A stretch of DNA of 64,000 nt from an uncultured Kangiella sp. (GTDB taxonomy: Bacteria; Pseudomonadota; Gammaproteobacteria; Enterobacterales; Kangiellaceae). The notes beneath the pieces were generated by a model. That model was given only the letters and a program-made list of their open reading frames with translations, was not told the DNA's origin and ran no database searches. The stretch spans positions 124,001 to 188,000 of the forward strand of contig CANNCW010000004.1 of assembly GCA_947503345.1 (NCBI GenBank), read 5' to 3'. Position numbers and translations under genes: made by a program. The stretch's first letter is position 1. Each line of letters starts with the position of its first letter. This document shows positions 8,998-18,499 of this stretch, piece after piece.

Positions 8998-10452
8998 TTA
9001 GCTACGACGCTTTTGCGACTCAAGTAATTCTCGTAATTTTTGTCTCGCGTTTTGTAACCGAGCTTGAATTCGAGTTTGGGCATAAGGATCTTCAGAAAAG
9101 TGTCCCAGGGCGATTTCAAAGTGTTTTTTGGCTGTTCTAAATTGGCCCACTAACATCATGTATTGCCCTGTTGTTTCATGCATTTCTGGCAGATGATTTG
9201 ATTCTTGTTGGGCTTTGGCCAGTGCAAACAAATAGTTTGGATTGTTATTATTTAAGTCTGCGTAACGTAGCAATAGGCTTTCAGCCAACTCAGGTTTTTT
9301 AATCGACATATAAGCGTGCGAAGTGGCTAATACTAGCTTTGTGTTACCTGGATTTCTCGATAATTGACGCTTTAATAATGGCAAGGCTTGCTCACTGGAT
9401 TTATTGGACAAGTGCGCCTCAGATAAACTATACAGCAAAATATGGTTTTCTGGACTGGATTGATATAGCTTATCTAAAACCTTGATAGCTTTTGGGTATT
9501 GACCACGTGCTTTCAATAATTCTGCATATTGATATTTATCTTCAACTTTTGTTGTACCAGCATTGATTTGAGCTTTTAAATTTGAAAAATGTTTATCATC
9601 ACGACGTTTTTCTAAGCTTTCGATACGAGCTTTAACTAGTCGATAATCAATGGAGCTATCATGTTCAACCTTCGGATAAAGGCGTGAGCGACGCTCAGCA
9701 TCAGCTTTACGGTTGTTAGACAGTGGGTGAGTTAGTAGAATTTCTGGTGGCTTTTGGATAAAGCGACTTTGCTGATCCAATGTTTGGAAAAAGTCAGCAG
9801 CGGCGCGAGTATCAAATCCTGCGCCTGATAACATGGCGATACCTATTCTATCGGCTTCTTTTTCATTTTCACGTGTGTGCGAGATAATCGACTGTTGAAC
9901 CGCGCCTTGGGTAGCAGCAAGGGCGCCCATTCCAGCTTCGGGGTTTTGCGTAGCAATTAATACTGCGCCAATGGTTGCTAATATTGAAGGAAGTGATAGC
10001 TCATTTTGTTTTTCTAATCGACGAGCCAAGTGACGCTGAGTAACGTGGGCTACCTCATGGCCTAAAACTGAGGCCAATTCACTTTCAGAGCGTGAAGCCG
10101 TGATTAAACCTGAGTGAATACCAATATAGCCGCCGGGAAGGGCGAAAGCGTTAATGCTAGGTTCTTCAATCACGAAAAAGCGGAAACTACGACCCAGTGC
10201 ATCAGGGTTTGCAGCAACCAACTGATAACCAATCTGCTGAATATAATCATTCACTAATGGATCGGCCATAATGTAGTTGGCTGCGCGGATTTGAGCCATG
10301 ATTTGATCGCCAATTTGTTGCTCTTTAGCCACTGATAAGGTCGCTCCAGCAGCTTCACCAAGTTTCGGTAAGTCATTGGTAACTTGCGCACTAATTCCTA
10401 AACAAAGGAATAGACTTGAAGTGGCGGCGATTTTAAACATATATTTCAGCAT
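8998..10452 (-). CDS. bepA: M48 metalloprotease / chaperone BepA (YfgC) with TPR domain
   Basis: Periplasmic quality-control protease for outer-membrane proteins and LptD. The protein is 484 aa with a signal peptide ending near SAQ (residue 23). The zinc site is HEVAH (His132, Glu133, His136), with the downstream ENEKEADRIG helix supplying the Glu ligand. A second-shell His lies in LTHPLSNNR. Tetratricopeptide repeats fill about residues 300-470. It is divergent from perM across a 209-base promoter region, the same arrangement as E. coli. Confidence 0.95.
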   Translation of the reverse strand: MLKYMFKIAATSSLFLCLGISAQVTNDLPKLGEAAGATLSVAKEQQIGDQIMAQIRAANYIMADPLVNDYIQQIGYQLVAANPDALGRSFRFFVIEEPSINAFALPGGYIGIHSGLITASRSESELASVLGHEVAHVTQRHLARRLEKQNELSLPSILATIGAVLIATQNPEAGMGALAATQGAVQQSIISHTRENEKEADRIGIAMLSGAGFDTRAAADFFQTLDQQSRFIQKPPEILLTHPLSNNRKADAERRSRLYPKVEHDSSIDYRLVKARIESLEKRRDDKHFSNLKAQINAGTTKVEDKYQYAELLKARGQYPKAIKVLDKLYQSSPENHILLYSLSEAHLSNKSSEQALPLLKRQLSRNPGNTKLVLATSHAYMSIKKPELAESLLLRYADLNNNNPNYLFALAKAQQESNHLPEMHETTGQYMMLVGQFRTAKKHFEIALGHFSEDPYAQTRIQARLQNARQKLRELLESQKRRS

Positions 10453-10661
10453 TCGCGAGTTAGGGCCTTAATCAATTGATTTACTCTTATTATGATGGTA
10501 TCGATGAGTAAAAAGTTCAAACTCTGTTTTGTATAAATCTGGTAAATATTAGCAAATTTAGCAAAATCCAATGCGAAAACTCGATAAATGGAATTTTTTG
10601 CTATTATTTAGGTCAATCAATTCACTATAATCGTCAATGCTAATAATTACTTATCAATAAT

Positions 10662-11732
10662 ATGACTTCTATCTTTACCCGTTGGTTTAAGCGCAATTTT
10701 TCTAGTCCAGCCACCATTGTTTTATCAATGTTATTGTTATTGGGCTTTGTTTTTATCCTAACGCTGGGTGATATTCTAGCGCCAATCCTTTGGGCATTGG
10801 TTATCGCTTATCTACTTGAGTGGGTTGTTAGCGCCGTTGAAAAGCGTGGGATAAAACGTATTTGGGCGGTGATGGGGGTTTTCGTGGGCTTCGTAACGCT
10901 CGCCTTATTAATCGTTTTAGGCTTGGTACCATTGATTTGGAAGCAAGGCTCTTTATTAGTTTCCGAGCTGCCTAGTATTGGCGCTAAGGCCAAGCAAGCT
11001 ATATTAGAACTTCCTGAAAAATACCCAACCATGGTTTCTACTGAACAGGTTAATGACATCTTAACCAATATAGGAACCGAACTAGGAGCTTTGGGACAAA
11101 GCTTATTATCGGCTTCAGTGTCTTCTTTAGTTGGCGTTGCTAGCTTGTTGATTTATATAGTATTAGTTCCGTTGTTGGTATTCTTCTTCCTAAAAGATAG
11201 AAATCTATTGTTGGGCTGGATTGGTCAATGGTTGCCGCAAGAGAGACAATTAGCTGAAACCGTTTGGAGCGAAGTAAACCGCCAAATCGGTAACTATATT
11301 CGCGGTAAAGTGATGGAGATTATTATCGTTGGTTTGGTCTCATATATCACCTTTGCCATCCTAGGCCTGAATTACGCTCTATTGCTAGGAGTATTGGTTG
11401 GGTTCTCGGTACTTATTCCTTATGTTGGCGCTGCCTTAGTTACCATTCCTGTGTTATTGATTGGCTTCTTCCAATGGGGTTTTAGCCAGCCATTCTATAT
11501 ACTCGCCATTGCTTATTTTGTTATCCAAATCTTAGATGGCAACGTTCTTGTGCCATTATTATTCTCAGAAGCTGTTAGCCTGCACCCAGTGGCAATCATT
11601 GGCGCCATCCTATTATTCGGTGGTCTCTGGGGCTTCTGGGGCGTATTCTTCGCCATTCCATTGGCGATACTGGTCAATGCTGTGTTGGATGCGGTTAGAG
11701 AGCATAAGGAAGGGCAGGAAGAGAGTGAGTAG
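10662..11732 (+). CDS. perM: PerM/YfgO, AI-2E transporter family permease
   Basis: A 356-aa membrane protein of the AI-2E exporter superfamily (PF01594). Paired N-terminal helices (residues 15-60), a periplasmic loop around residues 95-150 and a helical bundle in the C-terminal half are evident, with the motifs NYIRGKVMEIIIVGL and LDGNVLVPLLFSEAVSLHP. PerM is the E. coli neighbour of bepA; its substrate is not established. The last codons overlap the next gene's start by eight bases. Confidence 0.92.
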   Translation: MTSIFTRWFKRNFSSPATIVLSMLLLLGFVFILTLGDILAPILWALVIAYLLEWVVSAVEKRGIKRIWAVMGVFVGFVTLALLIVLGLVPLIWKQGSLLVSELPSIGAKAKQAILELPEKYPTMVSTEQVNDILTNIGTELGALGQSLLSASVSSLVGVASLLIYIVLVPLLVFFFLKDRNLLLGWIGQWLPQERQLAETVWSEVNRQIGNYIRGKVMEIIIVGLVSYITFAILGLNYALLLGVLVGFSVLIPYVGAALVTIPVLLIGFFQWGFSQPFYILAIAYFVIQILDGNVLVPLLFSEAVSLHPVAIIGAILLFGGLWGFWGVFFAIPLAILVNAVLDAVREHKEGQEESE

Positions 11733-12213
11733 AGTTATTTTAATTTTATTATTATTGACTCTAAAAGGTTGCGTTGTTATTGGCTATGAAAAGCGTACTC
11801 CTTTTGAATATGTTGAGATATATGATTTTTCAGATAATGAATACTTTTTAAGAATACCTTACAAATATGAAGGGCGTGGAAATTTACATAACCCTTTTGA
11901 TTACGATAAAAGAGAATATGAAAGCAGTGAATGGATAATTCTTCCGATTGGTGAACAAAATGAACAAATGGAGATTGATACGAACATGAGTGCTTGTCCT
12001 TATGAATCTTCGCTGTACGGTCAGACCAGTGTTAAGGGAACTATAAAAGTTAATAGTGATAGGTTGATCATAAATATAAAGCTTTTGGATGGAGTTGACT
12101 CCAATGATATTCCTTTATGGAAAAAAAGCGACTTCTCAGGAGAATATAGGCTATATAAAAAGGGTAAAATCCAACCAAATATTTTACCTGACTTTTGTGA
12201 AAGTAAACTATAA
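11725..12213 (+). CDS. small hypothetical lipoprotein
   Basis: A 162-aa protein starting at GTG 11725, with AGGAAG a few bases upstream. The N-terminus is a lipoprotein signal, with a hydrophobic run ending LTLKGC (Cys14). The mature part is polar, rich in Tyr, Asp and Glu, and contains two more cysteines (SACPYESS and the near-terminal FCESK). This start, overlapping perM by eight bases, is chosen over upstream in-frame starts because it gives a clean signal peptide. The family is not recognised. Confidence 0.72.
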   Translation: MSRVILILLLLTLKGCVVIGYEKRTPFEYVEIYDFSDNEYFLRIPYKYEGRGNLHNPFDYDKREYESSEWIILPIGEQNEQMEIDTNMSACPYESSLYGQTSVKGTIKVNSDRLIINIKLLDGVDSNDIPLWKKSDFSGEYRLYKKGKIQPNILPDFCESKL

Positions 12214-12236
12214 TTCTGCTTTCTTGTCCTCACAAA

Positions 12237-13673
12237 CTAAAGAATATCCGAAGCAAAATCCGCTAATCTAGAGCGCTCTCCACGTTTTAAAGTGATATGC
12301 CCTGAATGAGCCCAGTTTTTAAAGCGATCGACTACATAGGTTATTCCTGAGGTGGTTTCGCTTAGATAGGGGGTATCAATCTGGGCTACGTTGCCCATAC
12401 AAACTACTTTAGTACCCGGACCTGCACGGGTAATGAGGGTTTTCATTTGTTTTGAGGTTAGGTTTTGCGCTTCGTCGATAATAATAAATTTATTGAGGAA
12501 AGTGCGTCCGCGCATAAAATTAAGTGAGCGAACCTTGATCCATTTGCGTAATAAATCATGAGTTGCGGCAGCTCCCCATTCGTCGTTATCCGATGGCGCT
12601 AATACTTCTAAGTTATCCATCAGCGCGCCCATCCAAGGTGTCATCTTTTCTTCTTCAGTGCCCGGTAAGAAGCCAATATCTTCGCCAACTGAAACAGTGA
12701 CGCGAGTTACGATAATTTCTTTATAGCGTTTTAATTCAATGGCTTGCTCTAGCGCGGCAGCCAATGCCAGAAGCGTTTTACCTGTTCCAGCTGGACCTTG
12801 GAGCGTGACAAAATCAATTTCAGGATCCATGAGTAGATTCAAGGCATAACTTTGCTCACGATTGCGGGCGGTAATTCCCCAGATATTGTGATTATCGGTG
12901 CGGTAGTCAGTTAATAGCTCAATTAATGCAATGTTTTCGCCATTTTCGTCTTTCTCTACTGAGCGAACAATGGCTTCAAAATGATCCGCTTCGTTATATA
13001 AACATTGATTGGTAAACCACTCTTCGACTAATGGCCCTTTAATTCGGTAATAGGTATGACCGTCTTCTTGCCAAGAGTCCATATCGCGGCTGTGGGTATC
13101 CCAAAAGTCATCGGGTAGTTGGTAGTAACCTGTATGCAGTTGCTCAACGTCATCTAGGACTTTATCGTTAAAATAATCTTCGGCATGAAGATCGACAATA
13201 TTGGCTTTAATTCGAAGGTTAATGTCTTTAGAGACTAAAGTGACGGTTTTGCCATCGTCTTTATCTTGTTCTTTTGCTTGAAGGGCAAGGGCGACATTTA
13301 AAATGGTATTGTCTGCTTTCGAGCTGGGTAAGGATTCTGGTAATCGATCCGTATGCTCACGAATTTGGAAATAGACTTTACCATGCTTAGTGATATCTCC
13401 AATTTGTGGGATAGAGCCTAGATGGATTCCGTTTTCCATCGGATCCTCACCATCTTTGGCGGATGACATCAATTCATCAATATAGCGGGAGACTTGTCTG
13501 ACGTTGCGAGCGGTTTCGGAAAGGCCTTTTTTGCCGGCGTCCAGCTCTTCTAGGACCACCATGGGTATGAGTATATCGTGTTCTTCAAATCGGAATAGGG
13601 AAGTAGGATCGTGCATTAAAACGTTGGTGTCGAGTACAAATAATCTTTTACCATCGATTTTTTTTCTTACCAT
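12237..13673 (-). CDS. PhoH family ATPase with N-terminal PIN domain
   Basis: A 478-aa two-domain protein. The PIN-like nuclease domain covers about residues 1-150, beginning KRLFVLDTNVLMHDPT, with acidic residues typical of metal-dependent RNases (LDTNVL, ELDAGKKG, KADNTIL). The PhoH ATPase domain covers about 240-478, with Walker A GPAGTGKTLLALA and Walker B FIIIDEAQN. PIN-PhoH proteins are thought to couple RNA cleavage to unwinding (family knowledge). It converges on the preceding lipoprotein gene. Confidence 0.94.
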   Translation of the reverse strand: MVRKKIDGKRLFVLDTNVLMHDPTSLFRFEEHDILIPMVVLEELDAGKKGLSETARNVRQVSRYIDELMSSAKDGEDPMENGIHLGSIPQIGDITKHGKVYFQIREHTDRLPESLPSSKADNTILNVALALQAKEQDKDDGKTVTLVSKDINLRIKANIVDLHAEDYFNDKVLDDVEQLHTGYYQLPDDFWDTHSRDMDSWQEDGHTYYRIKGPLVEEWFTNQCLYNEADHFEAIVRSVEKDENGENIALIELLTDYRTDNHNIWGITARNREQSYALNLLMDPEIDFVTLQGPAGTGKTLLALAAALEQAIELKRYKEIIVTRVTVSVGEDIGFLPGTEEEKMTPWMGALMDNLEVLAPSDNDEWGAAATHDLLRKWIKVRSLNFMRGRTFLNKFIIIDEAQNLTSKQMKTLITRAGPGTKVVCMGNVAQIDTPYLSETTSGITYVVDRFKNWAHSGHITLKRGERSRLADFASDIL

Positions 13674-13700
13674 TCTAAATCCTCTTGAATGTGAATGTTT

Positions 13701-14165
13701 TTAAAGGTTCTTAACAGCTTCAAGCACCTCGTCAACGTGGCCTTTAACTTTTACTTTGCGCCACTCTTGTCGCAGTTTACCTTTGTCATCAATTAAAAAG
13801 GTACTGCGTTCAATTCCCATATATTCACGACCGTAGAGCTTTTTCAGTTTGATAACGTCGAAAGCGTTACACATGGTCTCGTCTGCATCGGACAATAAAT
13901 CAAATGGGAATTCGTGCTTTTTCTTAAAGTTCTCGTGAGTACGAACAGAGTCGCGCGAAACGCCCAAAATTTCGGTATTTGCATCTTGAAATTTTGAATA
14001 TAAATCGCGGAAGTTTTGTCCCTGAGTGGTGCAACCTGGAGTGTTATCTTTGGGATAAAAATAAATAACGAGGTTTTTGCCTTTAAAATCTTTGAGGGAG
14101 AGAGTTTGTTCGCCAGTAGCGGCGACTGAGAAATTTGGAGCTTTTTTATTTAATGCTATGGTCAC
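13701..14165 (-). CDS. bcp: thiol peroxidase, Bcp/PrxQ type
   Basis: A 154-aa cytoplasmic peroxiredoxin that reduces hydroperoxides. The peroxidatic Cys45 is in YPKDNTPGCTTQGQNF. The usual resolving Cys five residues on is absent (Gln there). The only other cysteine is Cys99 in DETMCNAFDV, so it may be an alpha-3-type or a 1-Cys enzyme. The segment GREYMGIERSTFLID is typical. It is divergent from dapA across about 230 bases; in E. coli bcp also lies beside dapA. Confidence 0.94.
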   Translation of the reverse strand: MTIALNKKAPNFSVAATGEQTLSLKDFKGKNLVIYFYPKDNTPGCTTQGQNFRDLYSKFQDANTEILGVSRDSVRTHENFKKKHEFPFDLLSDADETMCNAFDVIKLKKLYGREYMGIERSTFLIDDKGKLRQEWRKVKVKGHVDEVLEAVKNL

Positions 14166-14395
14166 GGTATTTTCTATTGAGTGAGCTCGTTAAGCTGCTG
14201 TTTGTTTTTTAAGCAAATTGCCTAAAGCATTTCAGCAATGACTTAATTTCACTTTACTTGAGATGCGAGCGCCTGACAAGTAGATTAAAAACTTATTTGT
14301 GAAGATGGCTATGGCGACGATTTTTGCTTGTTTTTAGTGCTCGCTCTAGCTACCATAGCTGGCTAATCAAGGCTGGTTCAGACAATCCTGTAATC

Positions 14396-15283
14396 ATGAA
14401 TTTTTCTGGTAGTTTAGTTGCAATAGTAACGCCGATGTGCGCTCAAGATCAAAGTGTTGATTTCGATGCTTTGGCGGATTTGTGCCAATGGCATATTGAG
14501 CAGGGTACTCAGGGTATTGTAGTTATGGGAACCACAGGAGAATCAGCGACGGTCACAGAGCAGGATTATTTTAAGGCGATAGAAACAGCGGTTGCAGCCG
14601 TTGCAGGAAGAGTTCCTGTAATCGCTGGCACTGGCGCAATTAGCACGGCCAAGACCATTAAGTTGACTCAAGGTGCTGCTGAGCTAGGTGTCGATGCTGC
14701 TTTGGTGGTAACGCCTTATTATTGTAAGCCAACTCAAGAAGGGCTATATCAGCACTTTAGCGCAATTGCTAATGCAGTTGAACTTCCCATCATTTTATAT
14801 AATGTGCCGGGAAGGACAGCTTGTGATTTGTTGGTAGAAACGGTGGCAAGATTAGCTAAGCATCAGAATATTGTAGCGATTAAAGAGGCCACTGGAGAAG
14901 TTTCGCGAGTTAAGGAACTTATTGACCAGTGCGATACTCCAATTCAACTACTGAGCGGCGATGATGCTACTGCGCGTGAATTTATGTTGGCGGGTGGTCA
15001 TGGCGTTATTTCGGTGACGGCTAATGTTGCGCCTGCATTGATGAGTGATATGTGCCGTTTAGCGATTGAAGGTCAAAGCAAGCAAGCTGAAATTGTGGAT
15101 CAAAAGTTAGCTGCTTTGCACCAAGATTTATTTTTAGAAGCAAACCCAATTCCCGTTAAGTGGGCACTAAGTGCCATGGGGAAACTTGAGGATGCCATTT
15201 TATTACCACTGACTTCGTTAAGTGAAAAATTTAGACCTGCTATTTTAAAAGCATTGGAACAAGCAAATGTTAAAACACAATAA
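14396..15283 (+). CDS. dapA: 4-hydroxy-tetrahydrodipicolinate synthase
   Basis: First committed step of lysine and diaminopimelate synthesis: condenses pyruvate with aspartate semialdehyde. The start at ATG 14396 gives 295 aa, the usual family length, beginning MNFSGSLVAIVTPM; in-frame starts further upstream add an atypical leader. Active-site features are MGTTGES at residues 44-50, the Tyr in ILYNVPGRTACD and the Schiff-base Lys in VAIKEATGE (about residue 165). It overlaps bamC by 17 bases, the conserved dapA-bamC arrangement. Confidence 0.96.
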   Translation: MNFSGSLVAIVTPMCAQDQSVDFDALADLCQWHIEQGTQGIVVMGTTGESATVTEQDYFKAIETAVAAVAGRVPVIAGTGAISTAKTIKLTQGAAELGVDAALVVTPYYCKPTQEGLYQHFSAIANAVELPIILYNVPGRTACDLLVETVARLAKHQNIVAIKEATGEVSRVKELIDQCDTPIQLLSGDDATAREFMLAGGHGVISVTANVAPALMSDMCRLAIEGQSKQAEIVDQKLAALHQDLFLEANPIPVKWALSAMGKLEDAILLPLTSLSEKFRPAILKALEQANVKTQ

Positions 15284-16346
15284 ATTATTAATTTCTTTGG
15301 CCATTTCAAGTGTGGCTCTTTCGACACTTTCAGGCTGTAGCTGGTTTTCGGCTAATGACGGGCGTGAAGATATTGATGATAGTTATCTAAAAAGCCGTCA
15401 AACGGCTGAACTACAGTTACCTGCTGGCGTTAACGAAATCAAACCAAATGATAATTATCAAATTCCTGAAGGCGCGGTGATTGTTAATCGTCAAGCCAAA
15501 GGCCAAGAGTTGGGTTTGGAGCCGCCACAATTGTTATTAACTAGCGGTGATGGGGTGCGTGAAGATCTTGAAGCAGAACACCCAACGGTTTGGTTGCGTG
15601 GTCAATCGAGTCGTTTAAGTGAATACTTCGATGGTTTTGTAAGTTCTAATAACATTAATGTCAGCACTAAAGATGGCAAACGTTTAGCCACTGATTGGTT
15701 GTCCGACGACGACGATGGTATTGGTGAAGGATTGGGCTCGTACAACATTGATGATCAACGTCACAAGTTTGAATTAACCATGATTGCCGATAGTGGTAAC
15801 GAGTTTGGTTTACAGGCTTTACATACGGCTAGTGAACAAGAAATTGATGGTGAATGGGTGACGGTTGAAACTTCGGATCGTGTTGCCAAGCAATTCCTAA
15901 ATCAATTTATCGGCTATTATGATGGTGTTAGAGATACTGAGGCTCGTGCTAGAGTTTTAGCAGAAGGAGTCATAGAAACGCGTCTAGGTACAAATTCGAA
16001 AGGTCATATTGCAATGGTTACCGAGCGAGATTTGCAATCTGTTTGGCAGCAAACTCCTGCAGTTTTAGAAGCGCTTAACCTGCCTATTGTGGATAGAGAC
16101 CAATCAAAGGGATTATTTTTCTTTAAAGTTGAAGACTCTGACGGCTTCTTTAGTTCATTATTTTCTGATAAAGAAGAAGCAAAAGTAGAGTTAGAACCAG
16201 GCGATTATCGTTTACAACTGGAAACTTTAGCGCAAGGCGGTACTAGTGTCACTTTTGAAAATGAAGCCGGAGAGCGTCTAGCTGCTAGTTTAGTGGGTAA
16301 GATTTATCCAGATTTTAAAGCGGCATACCGAAGTCGAACACTGTAA
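15267..16346 (+). CDS. bamC: outer membrane assembly lipoprotein BamC
   Basis: A 359-aa lipoprotein of the BAM complex, which inserts beta-barrel proteins into the outer membrane. The signal ends at the lipobox LSGCSW (Cys24). A lasso-like stretch with YLKSRQTAELQLPAGV follows, matching the BamC N-terminal region that binds BamD, and then two helix-grip domains. It starts inside dapA with a 17-base overlap. A terminator follows immediately. Confidence 0.93.
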   Translation: MLKHNKLLISLAISSVALSTLSGCSWFSANDGREDIDDSYLKSRQTAELQLPAGVNEIKPNDNYQIPEGAVIVNRQAKGQELGLEPPQLLLTSGDGVREDLEAEHPTVWLRGQSSRLSEYFDGFVSSNNINVSTKDGKRLATDWLSDDDDGIGEGLGSYNIDDQRHKFELTMIADSGNEFGLQALHTASEQEIDGEWVTVETSDRVAKQFLNQFIGYYDGVRDTEARARVLAEGVIETRLGTNSKGHIAMVTERDLQSVWQQTPAVLEALNLPIVDRDQSKGLFFFKVEDSDGFFSSLFSDKEEAKVELEPGDYRLQLETLAQGGTSVTFENEAGERLAASLVGKIYPDFKAAYRSRTL

Positions 16347-16360
16347 TTAAAATTGGATTC

Positions 16361-16388
16361 AAGGTCGCAATTTGCGGCCTTATTTTTT
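16361..16388 (+). terminator. Rho-independent terminator after bamC
   Basis: The stem AAGGTCGCAA/TTGCGGCCTT (10 pairs, one G-U) with a one-base spacer is followed by ATTTTTTAT. It lies directly before the ATG of the next gene at 16389, where a ribosome site would be expected. Confidence 0.75.
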
Positions 16389-17174
16389 ATGGCTTGTGAT
16401 TCTAATAACTCCCTCTTTAAAGTTGCTTCTTTAGGCTCCGGTTCTAAAGGAAATGCAACCTTGATTTCAGCTGGCGATACGCATCTATTAATTGATTGTG
16501 GTTTTACGGTTAAAGAAACGTTAAATCGTTTCGGAAATGTAGATTTCGACTCTAAAAAATTAACAGCAATTTTAGTTACTCATGAGCATCAAGACCATAT
16601 CAAAGGAGCAGGGGCTTTAAGCCGACGTCTGCAAATTCCTGTATATACCACACAAGGCACTGTCTTAAGTAATAAACTTGGCGACTGTGAGATAAACCTT
16701 ATTAGCCCAACTAATAAGTTTGTCATAAAAAATGCCAAGGTTGAGTCATTTTCTGTCCCCCACGATGCTCGCGAGCCTTGCCAGTTTGTAATTCAATATG
16801 GTGCTAAAAGGTTAGCGGTGGTGAGTGATTTAGGTTCCGTTACGCAACCAATTATTGATAAACTTAGAAGCTGTCATAGTTTATTGCTAGAAATGAATCA
16901 TGACTATGAAATGTTGATGACTAGCGTATATCCTTATTCTTTAAAACAAAGAGTAGGTGGCAAGCTAGGCCACTTAAACAATCATCAATCTTTAGACTTA
17001 TTGAAGCAGTTAGATTTTGAGCAATTAGAATGTGTTATTGCAACGCATCTGAGTGAGCAAAATAACTGTCCCAAATTAGTAGGGAATTTATTAAGTGATG
17101 TTTTTATGGATACCAAAGTAAACTATCATATTGCTAGTCAGGCAGAGGGGATAGGTTGGATTTGTTTAAATTAA
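16389..17174 (+). CDS. MBL-fold metallo-hydrolase (WalJ/YycJ-like)
   Basis: A 261-aa cytoplasmic metallo-beta-lactamase-fold protein. The N-terminal signature SLGSGSKGNATLI, the metal motif THEHQDHIKG, the later SVPHDAREP and the C-terminal ATHLSEQNN are all present. This subfamily (YycJ/WalJ) commonly follows bamC in gammaproteobacteria and has 5'-3' exonuclease or phosphodiesterase-like relatives; its exact role is unsettled. The ATG at 16389 lies at the end of a terminator T-run with no clear ribosome site. Confidence 0.88.
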   Translation: MACDSNNSLFKVASLGSGSKGNATLISAGDTHLLIDCGFTVKETLNRFGNVDFDSKKLTAILVTHEHQDHIKGAGALSRRLQIPVYTTQGTVLSNKLGDCEINLISPTNKFVIKNAKVESFSVPHDAREPCQFVIQYGAKRLAVVSDLGSVTQPIIDKLRSCHSLLLEMNHDYEMLMTSVYPYSLKQRVGGKLGHLNNHQSLDLLKQLDFEQLECVIATHLSEQNNCPKLVGNLLSDVFMDTKVNYHIASQAEGIGWICLN

Positions 17175-17182
17175 AAACCAAC

Positions 17183-18499
17183 TTATACTTCTATTGATAT
17201 TGCTAACTTTAGAATGAAGTTAGCCCCACCTAAATCGTCACTATCTTGAACTTCAATATGACCATTATGACGTAAAGCGATCCCTTTAACGATAGCAAGA
17301 CCCAACCCAGCGCCTCCAGAATCACGGCTGCGACTATGATCTAGTCGAGTAAAAGGTTCAAATATTCTCAAGCGTTTTCCAGGGGGAACACCATTCCCGT
17401 CATCTTCAACTTGAACTATAATTTCATCCGAGGTTTTAGATATCTTGACTAATACGTTTGCAAAGCTAAATTTTGCAGCATTGCGGATCAAGTTTAAAAG
17501 TGCTCTTTCAATTAGCTTTTGATCCAAATAGCACTCGAAGCCACTGGTTGGATTTATTTCGACTTGGAAATTTTTATTCGGATAAACTAGTTCAACTTTT
17601 TTACGAGCAGAAGAAATGACATCTAAAATATTGAAGTTTTCAGGTTTTAATACTTGGTGTCCATCTTTTAACCTTGAATAATCTAATACCTCTTTAACTA
17701 AAGCATCCAACTCTTCTAGAGAGCTTTCTACATCTGTTTTTAATTGTGCAGAATTATTAGGTTTTTTATCGCTTAGTAGAAGATCTGTGGCAAAACTTAT
17801 TCTAGCCATTGGGCCTCTAAATTCATGAGCCACGGCGTGCATTAAATCTTGTTGATTTTGTATGTTTTTTTCATGATCATTTTGTAATTCAAAGATAGTA
17901 TCAACTAATGTTGGAGTATTTCCCATAACGTTGGTTAAAATATGATCGTCTTGATGTAACTTCAAAGTCTTAGAGACCCTGTCTATTGCGATACTAGCAG
18001 GCATAAAACGAATTTTTAGATATTGAATAAAACCCCAAACACATAGCCCATTAAAAACCAATAAAAATATAAAGTAAGCAAACAGATCTCGTAAATTAAT
18101 TGCATCGTATTGAGAGTAATATGGGCCAATAACCAAATAATTATCAGAATTTGTTTTAAGAATTCCTATAGGCCCATCTTCAGCTTCCATATCTATCATA
18201 TAACGGTCAAGTTTAAACTGAGTTCTTTGTTCTTTATTTAGGTCAAGCTCTTCAAGAGGTAAGGCTTTGATTTCTCTTTTTAGTTCTAAACTAGCTTTAT
18301 CGGCTATTGATTTTTGATATTGGTAGTCTATCTGAGAGAATCGAACATTAAGCTCTAAAAGGTCATTTCTGACTTCTTCTTTGGCAGCTTCATAGTCAAT
18401 ATCCGTTGACCAAGGAAAATAAACATAATAAAGAGCAATGCCAGCCGCTGCATTTGAAAGAATTAGTACAGTTAAGAAAGATAAAATTTGTTTTTTCAT
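17183..18499 (-). CDS. sensor histidine kinase, RstB-like
   Basis: A 438-aa inner-membrane kinase. TM1 lies near residues 7-27, then a periplasmic sensor of about 115 residues, TM2 near 145-165, a linker and a dimerisation domain with the phospho-acceptor His in VAHEFRGPMARIS. The catalytic domain shows the N-box LLNLIRNAAKFS, the G1 box VEDDGNGVP and the G2 box GGAGLGLAIVKG. It overlaps the response-regulator gene by four bases. The signal sensed is unknown. Confidence 0.93.
   Translation of the reverse strand: MKKQILSFLTVLILSNAAAGIALYYVYFPWSTDIDYEAAKEEVRNDLLELNVRFSQIDYQYQKSIADKASLELKREIKALPLEELDLNKEQRTQFKLDRYMIDMEAEDGPIGILKTNSDNYLVIGPYYSQYDAINLRDLFAYFIFLLVFNGLCVWGFIQYLKIRFMPASIAIDRVSKTLKLHQDDHILTNVMGNTPTLVDTIFELQNDHEKNIQNQQDLMHAVAHEFRGPMARISFATDLLLSDKKPNNSAQLKTDVESSLEELDALVKEVLDYSRLKDGHQVLKPENFNILDVISSARKKVELVYPNKNFQVEINPTSGFECYLDQKLIERALLNLIRNAAKFSFANVLVKISKTSDEIIVQVEDDGNGVPPGKRLRIFEPFTRLDHSRSRDSGGAGLGLAIVKGIALRHNGHIEVQDSDDLGGANFILKLAISIEV

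Noticed and set aside
14324..14395. N-terminal extension of dapA from TTG 14324
   Set aside because: The added 24 residues are not typical of DapA, and ATG 14396 gives the family start and length.
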